Source: Penicillus capitatus (Eukaryota; Chlorophyta). From it: a stretch of 64,000 nucleotides of DNA. Shown piece by piece: positions 59,234 to 64,000 of the stretch (positions are counted from its first letter, which is position 1; each line of letters begins with the position of its first letter). The notes beneath the pieces were generated by a model. That model had not been told where the DNA came from. It saw only the letters and a list, made by a program, of their open reading frames with translations, and did not search any database. Location of the stretch: NCBI GenBank assembly GCA_965649825.1, contig OZ287703.1, positions 310,001 through 374,000 on the forward strand, given 5' to 3'. The position numbers and the translations under genes are program-made.

Positions 59234-59638
59234 TTACAGACGCTTCGAAACACGCGTTAAATAGTTCTGTGTTGTAGTAGATGCGTCTGATCCGAAGACG
59301 GATGGCCCAGCGGATGGCTCGAGATCCGACGGATGGCGCTGATCGGAGGACGGATGGCGCTGATCGGAGGACGGATGGCGCTGATCGGAGGACGGATGGC
59401 GCTGATCGGAGGACGGATGGCGCTGATCGGAGGACGGATGGCGCTGATCGGAGGACGGATGGCGCTGATCGGAGGACGGATGGCGCTGATCGGAGGACGG
59501 ATGGCGCTGATCGGAGGACGGATGGCGCTGATCGGAGGACGGAACAAAAGGAATTTTAGAGGATCCGCCCACGTCTAGCGCGCCCTTAGAACACGACGAA
59601 AGAGGGAAAACACTTTTGCTCATGCGTTTAAAATCCAA
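59234..59638 (-). CDS. Hypothetical protein with SSDQRHP repeats
   Basis: A minus-strand frame that starts MDFKRMSKSVFPLSSCSKG and then has ten copies of a 7-residue unit (SSDQRHP) followed by a short unique end. The repeat is the 21-bp minisatellite at 59329-59541. Because 21 is a multiple of three and the unit has no stop, other frames on both strands are also open, so coding status is doubtful. The non-repeat part at 59545-59638 is open only in some frames. I recognise no family. Confidence 0.3.
   Translation of the reverse strand: MDFKRMSKSVFPLSSCSKGALDVGGSSKIPFVPSSDQRHPSSDQRHPSSDQRHPSSDQRHPSSDQRHPSSDQRHPSSDQRHPSSDQRHPSSDQRHPSSDQRHPSDLEPSAGPSVFGSDASTTTQNYLTRVSKRL
59329..59541. repeat. 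21-bp minisatellite, about ten units
   Basis: A nearly perfect tandem array with unit GGATGGCGCTGATCGGAGGA plus C. The units look identical, so the array is recent or homogenised. It lies just 3' of the CrtISO gene on the same strand. Confidence 0.95.
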
Positions 59639-59665
59639 TCAGTAATGTAAACAAACGGCTTTGTC

Positions 59666-61722
59666 TTAAGTGCTGGCTCGGATCGCGTCGAGAAACGCGG
59701 TGAAGGCATTATCCACGAAAGGCAGGGTGGGTTCCTGACCTAGGTCGCAGAGAACACGATGGGCACAACCGAACCCCGAAAACACAACAGCATTGACGCC
59801 CTTGTATCACAACGCCGTTCAATCGATATTCGAGAAAAAGAGCGCGAACCTGTCCTGGAAAGGTACTGTCGCCCACACAGTAGAGGCCTTTGACGGAAGT
59901 TCTGTTGAAGGGCATCGTCATCATCCCCGCCGGTTTCTGCGAAGGAATAGGACCATAGGTGCCGTCCGATCGTCCCAGAAAACGACGATGCGTTCGAGGA
60001 GTGGCCACTTCTCTGCACCACACCATCGAAGACACTGTCTGCATCATTCACTCATGCAGCCTCACTTGAAAACAACGCCATCCTTCAGGCCTGGGAACAC
60101 CTTATCCAATCGTTCTATCACATTGCTGGCCACTTCCTCTTTCTGTGCTTCGTAGGCGAGCGGATCGAGCCCCTGATTCGAAGCAGAGTAAGACAGTTGT
60201 GAATACCGGATGTGAAAGAACCTTCCACGCGTCGAGCCATTCAGGAGTGAATGCATGAAAGATGTGACAGCCTTCGGGTGCCAAGGAGGGATCCAGTAAT
60301 GTAGGAATGGACACAAAGAGTGTTCCGCGTGGCTCTTCGAGCTTTGACCAATCTTCTAGAACGATGTGATGACAGTGAGACCCTAAGAACAATCGAATTG
60401 GTGCAGACGATTCTGGAGCGACTGGACCAGGAGGGATAACATCTGATCGGACGCCGAGATGCAGCGTTAGAAAAGAAGGTGCCTTCTTGTACCGTTGTCG
60501 AAATCGGACCTCTGATTTTGGTAACGGCTTCGCCCCCAGCATCTCGAAGGTATCCCATCTCGTGGCATTGGAAATAATGGCCTTGCCTCTAAGGCACAAT
60601 TTTTAACCTCGATGTGACAAAGCGTGTGGATGTCGACTTGTAGATCTGTCCGTTGGCAAGTTGGACACCGATGGCGCGTGTTATGTCTCCGTCGGCATCG
60701 TCCTCTGTCAGAATGGACTGAACGTTTGCTCGGTACACTATCTTTCCGCCCATCTCTTCGAATCCCTCTGCCAGATTCAGAGCAATGCGACCCACACCGC
60801 CTTTCGGATAGTTGATGCCACCGAAGTGCCGATCGCAGAAAACCATGCCAGCATTGATAAGTGGCGTAAAATCTGCTGGAACAGTGCTCCAGCAAAAACA
60901 CTCCATATCGATAAACTTCAGTAGTTCCTCGTCCTATGCCAACACCGCCACTTGCGTTCACCCCTGTAAACAACAGCGATACTGTACTTTGATGAATTTT
61001 CTGGCAATCTCGCCTGTGTTTGCAAACACACGTGCCGCGAGCTGTAGACAGGCAATGGGTTGTTTGGCGAACTGCCCCAGGAGATATCGTGGTTCTTCAA
61101 GGCTCTTGAGCTCCAAAACATTGAGAGCATTGAAGACGACCCAGCATTCGTCGTAGAATCTCCGAATCCCGTCTGCCTCGTGCGGAAACTGTTTTGCGAG
61201 GTCCTCCACGAATCTCTCATACTTTCGCCAGACAAAGACTTCCAGACCATCTGGATGAGCAGGAGAGGATGGCAGATGATAGTGGATCTGTGTCGGATCG
61301 GGGATCGTCTCCATTTTCTTCCCAACTGCCTCGAGTGCTTTGGTGATGAGATTTGTTGTTCCTTCGGTTCCCATTCCAAACATCATGCTCGATCCCACAT
61401 CGAACGTATACCCTTTGCGTTCGTAGTATCCGGCACTGCCACCTGGAATCACGTACCTGTAAAAAGGTGACCGTCTTATGTTGCGTGCAGGCAAGGGGAC
61501 ACACTTTTCGAGAAGGAGAACAGATTGGCCTCGACTCGCCAACTGAGTCGCAACTGTGAGGCCACCCATTCCGGCACCGATCACGATGGCATCGTACTCT
61601 TGCGATTCGCGATCGGTTGAACGCGCTGTCGATCGATCTTCGGTCTGCACGATCGCAGACGTTGTCTGGAGTTCGTTGTTACGTTTTTCGGCGTAGCATT
61701 TTGTGAGAGCACGATTTTCAGC
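59666..61722 (-). CDS. Carotenoid isomerase (CrtISO-type)
   Basis: An FAD-dependent isomerase of the CrtI/CrtISO family that converts poly-cis lycopene to the all-trans form in plastids. The N-terminal dinucleotide-binding motif is [19 protein letters not shown], then [14 protein letters not shown] and [20 protein letters not shown]. Further exons give [24 protein letters not shown]-type [60 protein letters not shown] and the family end [26 protein letters not shown], then a stop at 59666. Introns include about 59828-59871 and about 60930-60984. The 5' end is unresolved: the frame opens with GTG near 61731, the region just upstream has stops, and an ATG at 61722 is in another frame. Confidence 0.88.
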
Positions 61723-61726
61723 ATTC

Positions 61727-61765
61727 CTCACTCTGAAGTAAGTCTATCTGGGTCATCAGAGTGAG
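61727..61765. repeat. 39-bp inverted repeat with AGAGTGAG arms
   Basis: CTCACTCTGA (61727-61736) and TCAGAGTGAG (61756-61765) are perfect 10-bp arms around 19 bp. The arms match the second intron motif of this genome. It sits at the 5' end of the CrtISO gene, where a splice acceptor TTACTTCAG also lies, so it may be a first intron. Confidence 0.7.
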
Positions 61766-61987
61766 AGAACTATCCAAAGCTCATCGAGACGTTACTCGGG
61801 ACGGTGCATATCTGGATGGTAACGGAGTGAGAAGTGTGAGACGTTGGGCGTCCATCGGAATGCCGATCATTGCGTCGTCTAGCCGACGTACGATGTAATC
61901 GATCGCGCGCGTCATCTGCATCGTCAAGTCACATCACTCTCCCGACGGTCTCGCAGATCGATCATCTTACAAGAGTACACCGTGACA

Positions 61988-63455
61988 TTAATCCCAATCG
62001 CCCCAGTCCTCGTCGATGTCTTCGTCGCTGTCAACCTTGTCCACAAGTTTCTCTGTTTTCTAATCACAGTATATCTCACACAAATGACATGAGATTAGAC
62101 TGAGTGACTTGAGAGGATGCTTGCTGAGCGGTGCCCTCAGGTACAGCGTCGACAACCGACCAGTCGCTGTCATCTTTTTCGGCTGAGGTACGATTCTGAT
62201 GTTCGCTGGCATCGTTGATGTGACGTTTTTCGGATTCTGGATCCCTTAAGGTTGTCTCGTCTTCCTCCTGATCTAACCGTTATGCAAAAGAGTGAGAAAG
62301 CGTGATGTTTGCCTTCGGTTTTGATGGACTGGGATCTTCATCCCACGGAAGGTGTGATTCCTCCTCCTCGTGCATACGAAGCGTCCTCTCTGCCAACTGT
62401 TGTCTTTGATCGTGTGTTTCCTTCAGTTTGTGCAAACTAGTATCCAGACACACCTCGTTCTCACTCTTTTTCGTCATGCCATGTATACCGGTAGAAATAA
62501 CGCGTCCAAAATACATCGTTTTCCACCACGACAGGCACGATTCTCTTGTGAAGCTCTGCCATGAACGCATTCTCTTTTACGAGATTCTGAATGTCCTCTT
62601 CCTTTTCTTCGACAGAAAACGTTTCTTTCCATTCTCGAAAGTCTTCTGTGTCTTCCGGCGCATCACAGTAAGTACTACTGTTTCGCTGCATCGCCGCTAC
62701 CTGATCAGCCATTCCATTCTCAGATACACCACGCGCGCTTTCATATATGCAGAACAGTAATCTTTCGACGCCCACCTCTGCCTCAAATCGACTGAATTTG
62801 AGCTGACCAGGCGATCGCTGCGAATCGTGCTTGATTCCTCTCGACATGGTATGCAGTCCCATCTCTGCTTCGATCACTCCAACAGACTACACTGGTCACT
62901 CAGAGTTCTGAGTGCGTGCGATGACAGACGGCTACCTGATCGAAGAGCTCTTTGGTCCCAACAGCTAGTTGGTGTATACCACTTCCCACGCGTTGCCGCA
63001 TCGAAGCCATTCCCGGCAGAACGTGACTGGCCTGGCAGACCATCTCAGTCTATGATGCCATGCTCGGGCAATCGACCTTCTCGGGAAGACCTTCGATCGA
63101 ACGGATAGCCTCCGATGTCTCATCCTGCACAGCTCTGCCGAAATTCACGAGCTCCTTCGTCCAGTCCGTTGTCACAAAAGACGAAACGATATCGTCGACG
63201 TCTTCCCGCACAGACGATAGCACCGACGACGCCACATCCACGAAACGCGACTGGGAAGAACGACTACACATCGGCATGTCTCACCAGGCGATGGTAATTG
63301 TTAGCCTTCACTTACGCTTCTTTCTCGTCTTCTTCCGTCTCCTCTTTCCCGTCAGTTTCCTTCGGACCATCATGGTACCCTCAAGAAGCAGTACGCGGCT
63401 ATGGGAAGCGCACTTTGCCTGTCAGGGAGGCGATGAAATCCGAAAACATCGACAT
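61988..63455 (-). CDS. BSD-domain protein
   Basis: A start at 63455 (MSMFSDFIASLTGK), an acidic/basic second exon, and a third with DVASSVLSSVREDVDDIV form the N-terminus. The BSD domain follows: FREWKETFSVEEKEEDIQNL, then FMAELHKRIVPVVVENDVFW and TRYFYR, completed across intron 62437-62488 (52 nt) by LHKLKETHDQRQQLA. The tail is acidic with SDWSVVDA and ends DEDIDEDWGDWD at 61988, the typical end of this family. Donor and acceptor positions near 62280-62340 and 63240-63390 are approximate. BSD proteins of this SYAP/DOS2-like layout are found in transcription, membrane and degradation contexts; the role here is unknown. The start is 29 bp from that of RFC. Confidence 0.85.
62437..62488 (-). 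other. Intron with AAAGAGTGAGAA
   Basis: A 52-nt intron within the BSD domain, donor GTATAC, acceptor ATACTAG, containing AAAAAGAGTGAGAACG in gene orientation. The splice restores FYRLHKLK, a family-conserved sequence, so the boundaries are reliable. Confidence 0.85.
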
Positions 63456-63484
63456 AATGCGTTTGGCAATATTAACGTTGTGAG

Positions 63485-63972
63485 ATGATGGACAGTGGTG
63501 TTAGCCGGGATTCTCGCGTAAACAAGCCATGGGTTGAGAAATAGTGAGCGACGCCGTGCATATGCGTTTGTTTCGATCGGGAGGCTGTCGTTGCAGTCGG
63601 CCAAAGGAGCTCGAAGATGTCGTGCATCAGACAAGCGCCGTGTCGATGCTGCGCGCCGCTTTGGAATCGCAATCGGTAAAGTCTCGCAAACAAGCGATGA
63701 CGTCGACCGCATCTGGATGCTTGTAGTTACCACACATGTTGTTCTATGGACCGCCTGGAACGGGCAAGACGACGGTGGCTCTGATCATCGCCCGACGTCT
63801 TTTCGGATCGACAGTTGGCGATCGCGTTCTCGAACTCAACGCGAGTGATGATCGCGGAATCGATGTCGTTCGGCACAAAATTAAAGCCCATGCGGCACGG
63901 GATGTTCAGGCATCGAGCACAGCACCCGCTTATCGATTGATTATCCTGGACGAGGCGGATTGCATGACCTCA
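63485..63972 (+). CDS. Replication factor C small subunit (5' part)
   Basis: A clamp-loader AAA+ ATPase subunit that loads PCNA. The start at 63485 gives [20 protein letters not shown], joined across intron 63544-63596 (53 nt) to [11 protein letters not shown] (RFC box II). The intron about 63679-63730 leads to [20 protein letters not shown] (Walker A), [15 protein letters not shown] and [12 protein letters not shown] (Walker B, then the DEAD-like loop). The exon ends at 63972 with donor GTAGGTCACATCA, so the rest is to the right. RFC2, RFC4 or another small subunit cannot be distinguished from this part. Confidence 0.93.
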
Positions 63973-64000
63973 GTAGGTCACATCATTGCCCTAACTCACT

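Noticed and set aside
59329-59541. CRISPR-like array
   Set aside because: The 21-bp units are contiguous without spacers, and the DNA is eukaryotic nuclear.
6658-64000. Minor (U12-type) introns as explanation for the shared motif
   Set aside because: No ATATCC/GTATCC donors or TCCTTAAC branch sites are seen with these introns; donors are ordinary GTRNGN or GC.

Overview
The window is nuclear DNA of a eukaryotic alga. Nearly all recognisable genes are split by very short spliceosomal introns (most about 41-61 nt, GT-AG with a few likely GC-AG). Plastid ancestry is indicated by a carotenoid isomerase (CrtISO), a DUF3172 protein of the cyanobacterial/plastid type, a plastid FNR-like oxidoreductase, a plastid-type SDR epimerase and an SMP/C2 protein with a transit-peptide-like N-terminus. 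Eukaryotic housekeeping genes are coilin, COG3, RFC, NSE3, RNPS1, TRM3/TARBP1, an sds22-like protein and an inner-membrane-protease-like peptidase. I cannot name the species; a red-plastid lineage is a guess.

Layout. 1-3.2 kb: two tandem ZIP metal transporters (the first cut by the window edge) and a tRNA-Ser(CGA). 3.4-5.1 kb: a SET/MYND (SMYD-type) protein. 5.3-17.5 kb: two very large surface proteins, tail to tail, each with beta-helix (Pmp-like) repeats, a Cys-rich stretch and a multi-pass membrane C-terminus. 17.5-22.1 kb: gene-poor, with short tandem repeats, uncertain small reading frames and a decayed LINE reverse transcriptase. 22.1-37.2 kb: dense block of COG3, sds22-like, IMP-like peptidase, DUF3172 protein, coilin, TRM3/TARBP1 and two small genes. 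38.5-44.6 kb: a TKL kinase, an armadillo/isoaspartyl-methyltransferase fusion and the FNR-like enzyme. 45-57.6 kb: NTMC2/E-Syt-like protein, a small membrane protein, NSE3, an SnRK2-like kinase, the epimerase, an aldehyde-dehydrogenase-like protein, RNPS1/SR45 and an AlkD-like protein. 58-59.6 kb: repeats and a minisatellite-coded protein. 59.7-64 kb: CrtISO, a BSD-domain protein and the first exons of an RFC small subunit.

Gene packing is extreme. Three head-to-head pairs have start codons only 29-33 bp apart, and two convergent pairs have stop codons 3 bp apart or overlapping. Functions are mixed and nothing looks like an operon, although TRM3 and coilin, or CrtISO and the BSD gene, are closely spaced on one strand.

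The most unusual signal is in the introns. The 9-mer TGATGTGAC (or its complement) occurs about 22 times by hand count, where about 0.5 is expected. It lies near the 3' splice site of many introns, while in a few introns its reverse complement lies near the 5' splice site. A second shared motif, AAAGAGTGAGAA, also occurs in both orientations and sometimes as a hairpin. This is what an introner-like family of recently inserted short introns, able to land in either orientation, would look like.
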